Shown here: piece by piece, positions 25,189-34,107 of the stretch
Layout of the letters: each line of letters opens with the position of its first letter
Position numbering within the stretch: position 1 is the stretch's first letter
NCBI GenBank assembly: GCA_013299105.1
Contig: JAAFJY010000039.1
Location: 1 to 64,000 of the forward strand
Direction of reading: 5' to 3'
Source of the DNA: Chitinophagales bacterium
GTDB lineage: Bacteria; Bacteroidota; Bacteroidia; Chitinophagales; Saprospiraceae
DNA: 64,000 nucleotides
Position numbers and translations under genes: made by a program
The notes under the pieces: generated by a model
The model's database searches: none
What the model saw: only the letters and a program-made list of their open reading frames with translations
Told to the model about the DNA's origin: nothing

Positions 25189-27344
25189 AACGCCGCCATT
25201 TTCTTCACCTCAGCCTCTCTTCTTCGGGGGCTTTGCTCTTGGGTTTTGCCCCTCGCAATGCTTTTGCCAATCATCTTGAAAGCGATTTTTACCAGCCGCA
25301 TGGCTTGATTAAAATTGCGAAAGACAATACCATCACCCTAATGGTCAAAAGCCCTGAAATCGGGCAAGGAGTGCGCACTTCGCTCCCAATGATTGTAGCC
25401 GAGGAACTGGAAGTACCTTGGGAAAACCTGGTCTTTGAATACGTGCCTTTTGACCGCAAAAAATATTTTGGGCAGTTTGCAGGAGGAAGTACCTCTATCA
25501 AAAACCAATTTACCCGCCTGCGAACGGTGGGAGCTGCTGCACGAGAAGTATTGATTGAGGCTGCGGCCAAACTGTGGAATGTGCCTACCCTTGAGTGTTT
25601 TGCTCAAAATGTCAGCGTTGTTCACCGCAATACCAATCGCAGGTATCTTTATGGGGAATTGATCGAAACAGCTTCCAAATTGGCCCCGCCCGAAAAACCA
25701 AAATTGAAAAACCCCAAAGATTTCAAGCTCATTGGCAAAGCAACACCAGACATTGATTCACATAAAATAGTAACAGGCAAACCCCTTTACGGCCTAGATG
25801 TGGTGTTGCCCAATATGCTTTACGCAGTCATTGCCAAACCACCACAGTTTGGAGCCAAAGTGCTGAGTTTTAACGATAGCGAAACCCGAAAAATTCCAGG
25901 AGTCAGGCAGGTCATAAAATTGGATCCTACCGAAAATCCTACCCAACAAATCGGCGGAGTTGCGGTAGTGGCCAATTCTTTTTGGACCGCTAAAAAAGGG
26001 CGCGATGCCCTCAAAATTGTATGGTCGGAAGGTGCCACACCGATCGAAAGCAGCGAAAGCATCACCAAAATGCTGCTTGAATTGAGTGCCAAAACTGGTT
26101 GGGTGATCCGGGAAGACGGCCAATTTGAGGCCGCCTTTCAAAACGCTGCCCAAAAGTTTGAGGCGGTATATGAACTGCCTTTTTTGGCTCATGCCACAAT
26201 GGAGCCGATGAATTACACCGCCCACGTCCAAAAAGACAGGTGCGAACTCTGGGGCAGCACCCAAGTGCCCGATGACATCCACCCCTTGGTCAAAACCATG
26301 TTGAACCTACCCGATGAGGCCATTACGGTCAATATTCCCAGAAGTGGAGGCGGTTTTGGCCGTCGCCTCAACCTGGATTATGCCGTCGATGCTGTCATGG
26401 TTTCCAAGGCCATCGATGCCCCTGTGAAGGTCATTTGGACCAGAGAAGATGACTTTAGCCATGATTTTTATCGTTCCGCAGGGGTTTATCAATTTCAGGC
26501 AGGATTGGACGACAAAGGAAAGTTAGTGGCCTGGCGGCTTCACGCGGCCACAACTTCGCATTGGGCATTTGAAAAAAACAAAGACTCGGCGCACACCACC
26601 GAGGTATTTCCCGATGAGTTCCCGGCGGGTTTTGTGCCAAATTTTAAATTGGAATATTCAAATCCGCTTTCTAATGTACCCATCGGTTTTTTGCGTGCGC
26701 CGGGGCACAATGCTACCGCTTTTATCATTGAATCGGTGATGGATGAGTTGGCGCATTTGGCCAAAAAGAATCCGCTTGCTTTTCGTTTGGAGCTACTGGG
26801 AGCAGAATCAAAAGAAATCCCTTACCGCGATCATGGCGGCAATTACGATTCGGGTCGCCTGAGAACAGTGCTGGAAACGGTAGCCGAAAAAGCCAATTTC
26901 AATAAAAACCTCCCTCCAGGGCACTATCATGGCTTGGCTGCACACGTCACCTTTGGTGCGTATGTGGCTCAAATTGCCGAAGTTTCCATGCAAAAAGATG
27001 GCCGGCCCAAAGTGCATAAAGTATGGGCCGCAGTAGATTGTGGGCGCATCATCAACCCCGGCGCGGCCAAAAACCAGATCGAAGGAGGCATCATTGATGG
27101 CTTAGGTGCTGCGCTTTATGGCAAAATCACCATTCAAAATGGTGCTACTGTGGAGCAAAATTTTCACCAATTCCAGCTCCTGCGCATCAGGGAAGCGCCT
27201 AAAATCGAAGTCCATTTTGTGAATATGGAGGAATCGCCTCAAGGCATTGGCGAGATGGGGTACCCGCCGATTGCAGCAGCACTTACCAATGCTATTTTTG
27301 CGGCTACGGGCAGGAGAATCAGGAAACTACCGATTGTGGGCTAA
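25185..27344 (+). CDS. Exported molybdopterin oxidoreductase large subunit (xanthine dehydrogenase / IorB-like)
   Basis: 719 residues from the ATG at 25185, whose TGA overlap with the preceding gene is 4 bp. The N-terminus (MKRRHFLHLSLSSSGALLLGFAP) looks like a Tat-type signal despite having only a KRR core. Further features are the Aldehyde-oxidase/xanthine-dehydrogenase C2 blocks, the IorB-type SPEIGQGVRTSLPMIVAEEL, the active-site PRSGGGFGRR region, FLRAPGHNATAF, and the catalytic Glu in GIGEMGYPP near the C-terminus. Such subunits hydroxylate aromatic N-heterocycles or aldehydes at the molybdenum cofactor and normally need a small 2Fe-2S subunit. None is adjacent. Enzyme fold secure, substrate unknown. 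Confidence 0.9.
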   Translation: MKRRHFLHLSLSSSGALLLGFAPRNAFANHLESDFYQPHGLIKIAKDNTITLMVKSPEIGQGVRTSLPMIVAEELEVPWENLVFEYVPFDRKKYFGQFAGGSTSIKNQFTRLRTVGAAAREVLIEAAAKLWNVPTLECFAQNVSVVHRNTNRRYLYGELIETASKLAPPEKPKLKNPKDFKLIGKATPDIDSHKIVTGKPLYGLDVVLPNMLYAVIAKPPQFGAKVLSFNDSETRKIPGVRQVIKLDPTENPTQQIGGVAVVANSFWTAKKGRDALKIVWSEGATPIESSESITKMLLELSAKTGWVIREDGQFEAAFQNAAQKFEAVYELPFLAHATMEPMNYTAHVQKDRCELWGSTQVPDDIHPLVKTMLNLPDEAITVNIPRSGGGFGRRLNLDYAVDAVMVSKAIDAPVKVIWTREDDFSHDFYRSAGVYQFQAGLDDKGKLVAWRLHAATTSHWAFEKNKDSAHTTEVFPDEFPAGFVPNFKLEYSNPLSNVPIGFLRAPGHNATAFIIESVMDELAHLAKKNPLAFRLELLGAESKEIPYRDHGGNYDSGRLRTVLETVAEKANFNKNLPPGHYHGLAAHVTFGAYVAQIAEVSMQKDGRPKVHKVWAAVDCGRIINPGAAKNQIEGGIIDGLGAALYGKITIQNGATVEQNFHQFQLLRIREAPKIEVHFVNMEESPQGIGEMGYPPIAAALTNAIFAATGRRIRKLPIVG

Positions 27345-27423
27345 GTGTTGATCCTGCTGTTGTGCAACGTTTACATAAAGCTTGAGTCCTTCAACAATAC
27401 CCCTTCACAATCCTATCACAGCT

Positions 27424-28554
27424 ATGAAAATGAAAAAGCACGTACTTTTTTTAATGATTTTGTTCGGCGTACAGCATTATTTGCCCGCTCAAAATCAATT
27501 GATCGTCAATTCGGAGCATGGGCAATTGTTGCTTGAAAAAATCTCCGACACCATGCAAGTGCCCTACGGCCTGGCATTTTTGCCCAATGGCAAAATGTTG
27601 GCATCTGACCGCCCCAAGGGGCTGATTTACCTGCTGGACCCCTTGACAAAGGAAAAAACGAGCCTTAAAAACCTACCCAAAACCGATGGCTCGGCATTCG
27701 GAGGCATGATGGACATCGCCCTGCACCCTGAGTATCCTAAAAAGCCCTGGCTCTACTACAATTTCACCATCCTTGAGCAAGGGCTATATAAAGTGGTCTT
27801 GGAAAGAGCCCGACTAAAAGGCAGCAGTTTGTCCAATCGCCAGCGGCTTTTTGTCAGCAATCATGGTTTCAAGGAAGAAGGGCATGTGGGCAGTAGCATC
27901 GCTTTCAAAGACGGCTTCGTTTACTTCACCACTGGCGATTTTTATGAACTCAAAGATTCAGCGCAATCGCTGAGCACCCATTTGGGCAAAATCATCAGGC
28001 TGCATGACGATGGGCAGGTTCCCAAAGACAATCCCTTTGTGGGGCAAAAGGCTGCGATGCCAGAAATTTGGAGCTACGGCCACCGCAATCCTCAAGGCGT
28101 AGCCTTTCATCCCGAAACCCAAGAGCTCTGGGAACATGAGCATGGTCCCAAAGGCGGAGACGAAGTCAACCGCATCGAAAAAGGCAAGAATTACGGCTGG
28201 CCGATCATTTGTCACGGCATTGACTACGATGGCCAAGCCATTGGTGCAGGCATCAAAGAAAAAGAGGGGCTGGAACAACCCGCTTATTTTTATGTGCCTT
28301 CAATTGCCCCCTGCGGCATTGCTTTTTGCAATTCCACTCAATTTCCACAGTGGAAAAACAACTTGTTCATCGGGGCTTTGGCATTGCGGCATTTAAACCG
28401 ACTGGTGATTGAAAATGGCAAAGTGGTTCACGAAGAACGGCTATTCAGAGAGCAGCGCTGGCGGGTGAGAAGTGTCAAGCAAGGGCCAGATGGGTACTTG
28501 TACATCGGTACGGACAAGGGATGCATTTGGAGAGTAAAACCTGTAAAAGGATGA
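27424..28554 (+). CDS. Exported PQQ-type sugar dehydrogenase (GSDH/YliI family)
   Basis: 376 residues from the ATG at 27424 (MKMKKHVLFLMILFGVQHYL), a signal peptide; an upstream TTG is out of the pattern. The six-bladed soluble glucose-dehydrogenase-like propeller shows MQVPYGLAFLPNGKMLASDR, LHPEYP, WSYGHRNPQGVAFHP, EHEHGPKGGDEVNR and KNYGWP. It is likely periplasmic and oxidises an aldose or related compound with PQQ, or is a non-PQQ relative. Its last codon overlaps the ATG of the HIT-SnoaL gene by 4 bp. It follows the molybdopterin oxidase by about 80 bp on the same strand. Confidence 0.9.
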   Translation: MKMKKHVLFLMILFGVQHYLPAQNQLIVNSEHGQLLLEKISDTMQVPYGLAFLPNGKMLASDRPKGLIYLLDPLTKEKTSLKNLPKTDGSAFGGMMDIALHPEYPKKPWLYYNFTILEQGLYKVVLERARLKGSSLSNRQRLFVSNHGFKEEGHVGSSIAFKDGFVYFTTGDFYELKDSAQSLSTHLGKIIRLHDDGQVPKDNPFVGQKAAMPEIWSYGHRNPQGVAFHPETQELWEHEHGPKGGDEVNRIEKGKNYGWPIICHGIDYDGQAIGAGIKEKEGLEQPAYFYVPSIAPCGIAFCNSTQFPQWKNNLFIGALALRHLNRLVIENGKVVHEERLFREQRWRVRSVKQGPDGYLYIGTDKGCIWRVKPVKG

Positions 28555-29426
28555 AATACCTATTGTTAATCATTTTTACTGCCATAGCTGTGACCTTGAT
28601 GGCCCAATCAGCGACCTACTTGCAGAAAAAAGCCGAGCAACTGGCGGGAGTATCGCCCTTTCAGGATGAAATTGATGGACAATCTTCAGCGCCTATCCTT
28701 TACCAAGACAAAAAGGTAATCGCCTTCAACAGCGATGCCCCCCAAATGCCAGTGCATGTTTTGATCATCCCCAAAAAAAGAATTGCCACCCTCAATGATT
28801 TGAAAAAGAGCGACCATGAAATCCTGCTCAAAATGATCGAAACTGCCCGAAAAATCGCCAAAGACCTGGGTATAGCCGAAACGGGTTATCGCCTGGCAAT
28901 CAACACCAATGAAGATGCTGGGCAATCCGTTTTTCATATCCACCTGCACTTGTTGGGTGGCCACAAAACCGGGCCGATGGTCGATCAAACCTGGCGCAAC
29001 AAGAGCGACAAACCATCTTCTGCTTATCTCAAAGACCAGCAAAACGTGGAAAAAGCTTTCGGCGAATATTACCATGCTTGGTTAAGCAACAGCGAATCAG
29101 CAGTGATGAATACCCTGGCCTCCGATGCGGTCATCATGCCCCAAGGCTTGAGCCCGAAAAAAGGCTTAGACGAAATCCGGGCATTTTGGTTTCCCAAAGA
29201 TGGTTCTAAAACCACCATCCAAAAATTTGATTACACCATTGACGAGCTCAAAGTGGACCTGAATACGGCTTTCGTGCGAAGCAGCTCGGTTTTGAGTTTT
29301 ACCTACGAAAAAGACGGACAAACCACTACCAGAAACGATCAAAAACAGGTACACACGACTTTCATGGAGCGCGATACAGACGGGCAATGGAAAGTGAAAT
29401 GCAAAATGTGGAGTACGGTCAATTGA
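28551..29426 (+). CDS. Exported HIT-domain protein fused to a SnoaL/DUF4440-like domain
   Basis: 291 residues from the ATG at 28551 that overlaps the previous stop. A signal peptide (MKYLLLIIFTAIAVTLMAQ) precedes a HIT domain: VLIIPKKRIATLNDL, DAGQSVFHIHLHLLGG with the H-x-H-x-H nucleotide-hydrolase triad. A SnoaL/DUF4440-type cone domain follows from about residue 165 (VEKAFGEYYHAWLSNSESAV, WFPKDGSK, GQWKVKCKMWS). HIT proteins are normally cytosolic nucleotide hydrolases, so an exported one fused to a SnoaL fold is unusual. The substrate is unknown. Translational coupling with the sugar dehydrogenase suggests a common pathway. Confidence 0.88.
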   Translation: MKYLLLIIFTAIAVTLMAQSATYLQKKAEQLAGVSPFQDEIDGQSSAPILYQDKKVIAFNSDAPQMPVHVLIIPKKRIATLNDLKKSDHEILLKMIETARKIAKDLGIAETGYRLAINTNEDAGQSVFHIHLHLLGGHKTGPMVDQTWRNKSDKPSSAYLKDQQNVEKAFGEYYHAWLSNSESAVMNTLASDAVIMPQGLSPKKGLDEIRAFWFPKDGSKTTIQKFDYTIDELKVDLNTAFVRSSSVLSFTYEKDGQTTTRNDQKQVHTTFMERDTDGQWKVKCKMWSTVN

Positions 29427-29557
29427 AAATAACGAACAGTTTGCTCTTGTGAGCTGGAAACTTGCGAAAGGAAAAGGTGCAATATTGTTGGGGGGGCTTT
29501 GCTGTTATCTGCATCTGTTTATGTGTAACCATCCGATAACATACCCTAATTCTTACC

Positions 29558-30205
29558 ATGCCAAATCTCGACACCTTACACACCATCAACATTTTCTGCC
29601 ACGTCAGCTCTGGAACACTAGCCCTACTCCTGGGCATTTTCGCCCTGCTTAGTACCAAGGGTGGTCGATTCCACCGGGCAAGCGGCCGTTGGTTCCTGGG
29701 CTTGATTGGCGTGGTCATTCTCACAGGCTTGCTAGGCGTTTTCGTGTTCGGAAGAAACAAATTTCTCTTGGTCATTACCTTGCTCAGTGCTTATCAGGCG
29801 TATTCAGGGTACCGGACCCTGCAAACCAAAAACAACCAGGCCAACATCCTTGATATCGGAGTAGGGCTGGCAACTGTTGCTTCGGCTTTTTATTTCTTGT
29901 ATTACTCCCAGAAGATCGGCATGATTTGGTCGCCAGTGATCATTTACAGCACCTTGGGGGCTCTGTTTTTGGTGGTATTTTATGATTGGTTGCGGTATTT
30001 GATCAGTCCGCAATTTTACCAAAAGCTCTGGTTGCCAGAGCACATCTACAAAATGATCGGCGCTTTTTCGGCGCTGTTGTCTGCTTTTGCAGGTACGGTT
30101 TTTGAAGATTACCAGCCGTATAGTCAAATATTACCATCGGCATTAGGGGTACTTTTGCAGGTTTACTTTACCATCAGGGTTTGTCGCACAACCACAAAAC
30201 AATAA
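29558..30205 (+). CDS. Multi-pass membrane protein, family not recognised (DUF2306-like)
   Basis: 215 residues with about seven hydrophobic helices. The start (MPNLDTLHTINIFCHVSSG) and the segment GGRFHRASGRWF recall the DUF2306-like membrane family, in which His residues of the first helices may bind heme. That assignment is tentative. It follows the HIT-SnoaL gene by 131 bp and precedes the alpha/beta hydrolase by 5 bp, so the last two are probably co-transcribed. There is no signal peptide; the first helix serves as anchor. Confidence 0.7.
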   Translation: MPNLDTLHTINIFCHVSSGTLALLLGIFALLSTKGGRFHRASGRWFLGLIGVVILTGLLGVFVFGRNKFLLVITLLSAYQAYSGYRTLQTKNNQANILDIGVGLATVASAFYFLYYSQKIGMIWSPVIIYSTLGALFLVVFYDWLRYLISPQFYQKLWLPEHIYKMIGAFSALLSAFAGTVFEDYQPYSQILPSALGVLLQVYFTIRVCRTTTKQ

Positions 30206-30210
30206 AAGCT

Positions 30211-31230
30211 ATGAAAATTCAATTGCCCTTCTTCTTTGTCAGCATCGTTTTTTATTCACCAGCAGGCCTTGCCCAAAGTGATTCTACCCGATTGCCCGCG
30301 CCAACTGGGCAATATGGTGTAGGTTCAACAATAAAAGAATATACAGACGCCAGTCGCCAAAACCGCATTTTACCAGTCCAAGTTTGGTATCCAGCACAAG
30401 GGTCACAAGTCGAAACATGGGTTCCTTATGCCAACTCTGTTGATTATAAACATGTGCAAGTAAATAATCAGACAAATGTGGGTTTCGCCAAAATCAAGAA
30501 ATGCCCTTTGGTATTGATCTGTCCAGGCAGAGGAGTCGAAAAATTTGCTTATACTACCCTCGCTACCGAGCTGGCCAGTCATGGATATGTGGTAGTGAGC
30601 ATCGACATGCCTGAGATTGGCTATGTGATTTATCAAAATGGGAACATTGTAAAGCCAAATCCTAATTTCAGGCCCTCACGAGAATTGATGATGGGGGATT
30701 ATGCCAAAGTGGATGAGTTTTTTGAACCCGCAGCCAACATGGGCAAAACTGATGTCAGTTTTGTACTGAACCACCTGAAAAGCGATTGGAAAGGCAAAGT
30801 TGATTTCAAACGCATTGCCCTCTTTGGCCACTCACTTGGAGGGCGAATTGCCGGGGCATTTGCAGCCCTTGATCCCAATGTGAAAGCATTCATTTCAATG
30901 GAGGGTATTCCTCCTCGCCAGCTTCGCTACGAAGGCATGAGGGTCCCGATGGCCTTGTTGTACAGTACTGGACAACCTGATGCAGCGATGATCAATTACC
31001 GCTCGGTCATTGAAGGCCGCAAGGCTGATGTGTACCTACTGGAACTAGAAGGTTTTGGACACAACTCTTTGACGGACTTTCCGCTGATCACACCGTCTCA
31101 ATTCAAGTACAGAATCAGTCCTCAAAAAGGCTTGGAAATAGGCAGGAAGATCGTTCTGGATTATTTTGACGTGTACCTGAAGCAAAAAACAAGGAGCTTT
31201 CAGTTTGAAAAAATGGAGGCTTATCGTTAA
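30211..31230 (+). CDS. Exported alpha/beta hydrolase (PAF-acetylhydrolase-like)
   Basis: 339 residues from the ATG at 30211, after a 5-bp gap from the preceding gene; a TTG at 30181 would overlap that gene. A signal peptide (MKIQLPFFFVSIVFYSPAGLA) precedes the hydrolase domain: LPVQVWYPAQ, CPLVLICPGRG (oxyanion-hole region), the nucleophile elbow FGHSLGGR, an acid-containing YSTGQPDAAM loop and a His in GFGHNSL. This order matches the PAF-acetylhydrolase-like esterase branch. It probably acts as a periplasmic or surface esterase/lipase. The substrate is not deducible. Confidence 0.85.
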   Translation: MKIQLPFFFVSIVFYSPAGLAQSDSTRLPAPTGQYGVGSTIKEYTDASRQNRILPVQVWYPAQGSQVETWVPYANSVDYKHVQVNNQTNVGFAKIKKCPLVLICPGRGVEKFAYTTLATELASHGYVVVSIDMPEIGYVIYQNGNIVKPNPNFRPSRELMMGDYAKVDEFFEPAANMGKTDVSFVLNHLKSDWKGKVDFKRIALFGHSLGGRIAGAFAALDPNVKAFISMEGIPPRQLRYEGMRVPMALLYSTGQPDAAMINYRSVIEGRKADVYLLELEGFGHNSLTDFPLITPSQFKYRISPQKGLEIGRKIVLDYFDVYLKQKTRSFQFEKMEAYR

Positions 31231-31473
31231 CTGGAACCTCAATTTATCCTTTTACGTCGCAACGACAGTTCTCAATTGCATAGTTACCAGGGCATACAAG
31301 CGCGATACGACAAATCGAAATCACCCTGCAATTGAATTCCTGCTCACCATTACCACAACTTTCCTCCTCAAAGACTTGCGTCTAATCAAAATCCTGCGTA
31401 ACTTGATGGAGTTCAACTGCCTTTCGCAACTGATCCAAAATCATCATTATCGAAGCATTTCAACTCCAATAAC

Positions 31474-31842
31474 GTGGCAGAACGCAACTGGCGATTTACC
31501 AATGACTTGGGTAGGGCCTACTTGATTGGCCTTTTTCACGGTGACAGCACCGGGCATGTGGTCGTGCATTGCAACAACCAGGTCATGCTGGTCGACTTCA
31601 ACGTTTTTGAGTCGGCGCATTACTCCTTTTTCGTTGACGATGAGCTGTGCGAGTTGGACATTTTGCGTGCTGGCCAAGACTACCACTACAATTGTCACAT
31701 CAACCAGGAAGCCGATACACCTAAAAATCGCTGGCGGCAAGAGCGCATCGCCCAAATGGAATTCAAAAACAAAACCGCTTGGGCAGTTTTTGGAGGACTT
31801 ATGGTTCTTGCAATTGGAGCAGTCATTTGGCTCAGGCGCTAA
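31474..31842 (+). CDS. Small C-terminally membrane-anchored protein of unknown function
   Basis: 122 residues from a GTG codon at 31474 (M-A-E-R-N-W-R-F), no suitable ATG nearby. A beta-rich cytoplasmic part (GLFHGDSTGHVVVHCNNQVMLVDF) precedes a short linker and one C-terminal helix (AVFGGLMVLAIGAVIWLRR), a tail-anchor arrangement. I recall similar small proteins next to scpB in Bacteroidota, but no function is known. It precedes scpB by 64 bp on the same strand. The 240 bp before it hold no convincing gene. Confidence 0.7.
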   Translation: MAERNWRFTNDLGRAYLIGLFHGDSTGHVVVHCNNQVMLVDFNVFESAHYSFFVDDELCELDILRAGQDYHYNCHINQEADTPKNRWRQERIAQMEFKNKTAWAVFGGLMVLAIGAVIWLRR

Positions 31843-31906
31843 CATTTACTCAATTTTTCTACCTTTGTGCTTCCTTGTATTGTTCTCTTTGGATAGTACA
31901 TAAATC

Positions 31907-32509
31907 ATGGAAGAATTGAAGTACCTGGCGCAACACATCGAAAGCCTTATTTTCACGGCAGAAACGCCCATTACCCTTGCAGAAATCAGTTCATGCCTGG
32001 AAGAAGCCTTTGGCGCAGCGTTTTTACAAGAAGAACTGCTCAAAGCCATTGACGAGCTCAAAGTCCGTTACCAGGACGAAGCTTTTTCTTTTGAAATTGT
32101 CGAAATCGCAGAAGGCTACCAGTTTCTGACCAAAGGGGCTTTTCACAACACGGTTGGAGCGCTGCTCAAGCAAAAAAACCGCAAACGCTTGTCAAAAGCA
32201 GCCTTGGAAACCCTTTCCATCATCGCCTACAAGCAACCCGTGTCCAAATCCGAAATGGAAAAAATTCGCGGGGTCAATTGCGATTACGCTTTGCAAAAAC
32301 TATTGGAGAAGGAACTTGTTTCTATTACTGGTCGGAGTGAAGGACCAGGTAAACCATTGTTGTATGGTACTGGTGAAAAGTTCATGACTTATTTTGGCTT
32401 GAAAAGCATCAAAGATTTGCCTCAGCCCAAAGAATTCAAGGACCCCGACAACATGATCGGTGAATTGGGCGACATTGAAGAGCTATTGTCGCCAGAAACG
32501 AAGGAATAA
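31907..32509 (+). CDS. scpB: Segregation and condensation protein B
   Basis: 200 residues. Two winged-helix domains are visible: EELKYLAQHIESLIFTAETPITL at the N-terminus and RLSKAALETLSIIAYKQPVSKSEMEKIRG in the second, whose Ile-Ala-Tyr-Lys-Gln-Pro block is the family signature. The protein joins ScpA and SMC in the chromosome-condensation complex in the cytoplasm. The C-terminal acidic tail is variable. It is 2 bp ahead of the DUF2480 gene, and this pair is typical of Bacteroidota. A TACCTTTG -7-like box lies at 31860-31867, ~40 bp upstream. Confidence 0.95.
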   Translation: MEELKYLAQHIESLIFTAETPITLAEISSCLEEAFGAAFLQEELLKAIDELKVRYQDEAFSFEIVEIAEGYQFLTKGAFHNTVGALLKQKNRKRLSKAALETLSIIAYKQPVSKSEMEKIRGVNCDYALQKLLEKELVSITGRSEGPGKPLLYGTGEKFMTYFGLKSIKDLPQPKEFKDPDNMIGELGDIEELLSPETKE

Positions 32510-32511
32510 CT

Positions 32512-33021
32512 ATGCAACAAGACCTGCTTGTCAATAAGGTAGCCAATAGCGGATTGATCACTTTCAACCTGGAAGACTATTTCCCCAAGGCCGAAATTGT
32601 ATCTTTTGACCTAAAGGATTACCTGTTCATGGAGCTGATCTTGAAGGAAAAAGACTTTCGGGAGGCTTTAAAAAACCACGATTGGACCCAATACCAAGAC
32701 AAAATTGTGTTGGTGTATTGCTCCACTGACGCCATCATTCCCATGTGGGCTTACATGCTGGTAGCTGTTTATGCCCAACCCTTTGCATTGGAAATTTTCC
32801 AGGGCAATGAGGAGGCTTATCTCATCCAGGCTTACCAAAAAACACTGGCCAAAATTGACCCCACTCAATTTGAAGGCCGCAAAATGGTAATCAAAGGTTG
32901 CAGCGATAAACCCGTACCAGCTGCCGCATATCTCGAAATTACGCGTATCTTGCGCCCGGTAGCACAAAGTATTATGTATGGTGAACCCTGTTCTACGGTT
33001 CCGATTTTCAAGCAAAAATAG
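32512..33021 (+). CDS. DUF2480 family protein
   Basis: 169 residues. The opening LLVNKVANSGLITFNLEDY, then WTQYQDKIVLVYCSTDAIIPMWAYMLV and the late KGCSDKPVPAAAYLEITRILRPVAQSIMYGEPCS are characteristic of DUF2480, a Bacteroidota protein of unknown function with conserved Cys residues. It is cytoplasmic by lack of signal or helices and is translated with scpB (2-bp gap). The Cys pattern (YCS, KGCSD, EPCS) could bind a metal, but that is inference. Confidence 0.92.
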   Translation: MQQDLLVNKVANSGLITFNLEDYFPKAEIVSFDLKDYLFMELILKEKDFREALKNHDWTQYQDKIVLVYCSTDAIIPMWAYMLVAVYAQPFALEIFQGNEEAYLIQAYQKTLAKIDPTQFEGRKMVIKGCSDKPVPAAAYLEITRILRPVAQSIMYGEPCSTVPIFKQK

Positions 33022-33057
33022 ATTTTGACTCTTTTGTGCGGCCCTAAAATATCTGTT

Positions 33058-33969
33058 ATGTGGCACAAAACTCTACGCGTATACGTCATCGGGGCAGCGG
33101 CGCTGTTCACCATCGGCTTGCTGACTTCTTACAGTGGCTTGAGCAAGAAAGACAACGTGGTAGCGCCTGAAAACAGCCTGCCGCAGGTCATCAAAAGTGT
33201 CAACGTCAACCGTACCTTTGCTTTTGCTGATGAACCTGTTCCAACTGACAATTTTGACGCCCGCGAGCGCCTGGAGCGCGAGCTCTTGATCAACTCCTAC
33301 GGCCACGCCACCACCATGATCAACCTCAAACGTACCTCACGTTATTTTCCGATGATCGAAAAAGAACTGCGGGAAAACGGTCTGCCCGATGACCTCAAGT
33401 ATTTCCCGGTCATTGAAAGCAACCTGAGCAATGCAGTCTCGCCAGCAGGTGCACGAGGTTTGTGGCAATTCATGAAAAGTTCTGCTGAGTTTTATGGCTT
33501 GGAAGTAAACGAAGAAGTAGACGAACGCTACCACATCGAAAAATCAACCAAAGCCGCCATCAAATACCTGGGCGATTTGAAAAAGCGCTTTGGCAATTGG
33601 TCTTTGGTGGCTGCCGCCTACAACCTGGGCCCCACCCGCCTGGCCAATGACGTGCGCGCCCAGCGCGCTGAGAACTACTACGAACTGAACTTGCCGGAAG
33701 AGACCAACCGCTATTTTTTCCGCTTGTTGGCCGTGAAAGACATTTTCACCAATCCACAGCAATACGGCTTTTACGTAGACAATCAAACTTACCAGCCGCT
33801 CGACAATTACCAAACGATTGAAATTACTGGCCCAATCCCCAGCCTGGGTGATTTTGCCAAGGAGCACAAGACCAGCTACCGCATGTTGAAACTGTACAAT
33901 CCTTGGCTGATCGATTCTAAATTGAGCAATCGCCTGGGGAAAAAGTATGAACTCCGCATCCCAAAGTAG
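33058..33969 (+). CDS. Lytic transglycosylase (SLT, MltD-like)
   Basis: 303 residues from the ATG at 33058; an earlier TTG at 33025 was rejected. An N-terminal helix (VYVIGAAALFTIGLLTSY) exports and may anchor it. The SLT domain has catalytic Glu120 in YFPVIESNLSN, then SPAGARGLWQFM, YHIEKSTKAAIKYLGDL and the AAYNLGP motif. The C-terminal part (LGDFAKEHKTSYRMLKLYNPWL) resembles a LysM-like module. It cleaves peptidoglycan glycan strands in the periplasm for wall remodelling. It stands 36 bp after the DUF2480 gene. Confidence 0.92.
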   Translation: MWHKTLRVYVIGAAALFTIGLLTSYSGLSKKDNVVAPENSLPQVIKSVNVNRTFAFADEPVPTDNFDARERLERELLINSYGHATTMINLKRTSRYFPMIEKELRENGLPDDLKYFPVIESNLSNAVSPAGARGLWQFMKSSAEFYGLEVNEEVDERYHIEKSTKAAIKYLGDLKKRFGNWSLVAAAYNLGPTRLANDVRAQRAENYYELNLPEETNRYFFRLLAVKDIFTNPQQYGFYVDNQTYQPLDNYQTIEITGPIPSLGDFAKEHKTSYRMLKLYNPWLIDSKLSNRLGKKYELRIPK

Positions 33970-34004
33970 TTGAAATGTTGAAGAGTTGACATGTTAAAAA
34001 GAGC
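33969..34004 (+). repeat. GTTGAAATGTTGAA string repeat
   Basis: GTTGAAATGTTGAAGAGTTGACATGTT plus a purine tail, beginning at the last base of the transglycosylase stop codon. Same family as the string at 21650. Confidence 0.55.
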
Positions 34005-34107
34005 TGTGCGCCTCGCAAAATTTGCCAATGTCTTCTTTTGACTAAAAATCAGGGAAAAAATAGCTAATTTTCGTCTCTTTACTGAACCATCAATCAGTAA
34101 CAATAGC

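Noticed and set aside
31205-31525. 106-residue frame between the alpha/beta hydrolase and the tail-anchored protein
   Set aside because: No recognisable domain, irregular composition, and it overlaps both neighbours; treated as non-coding.
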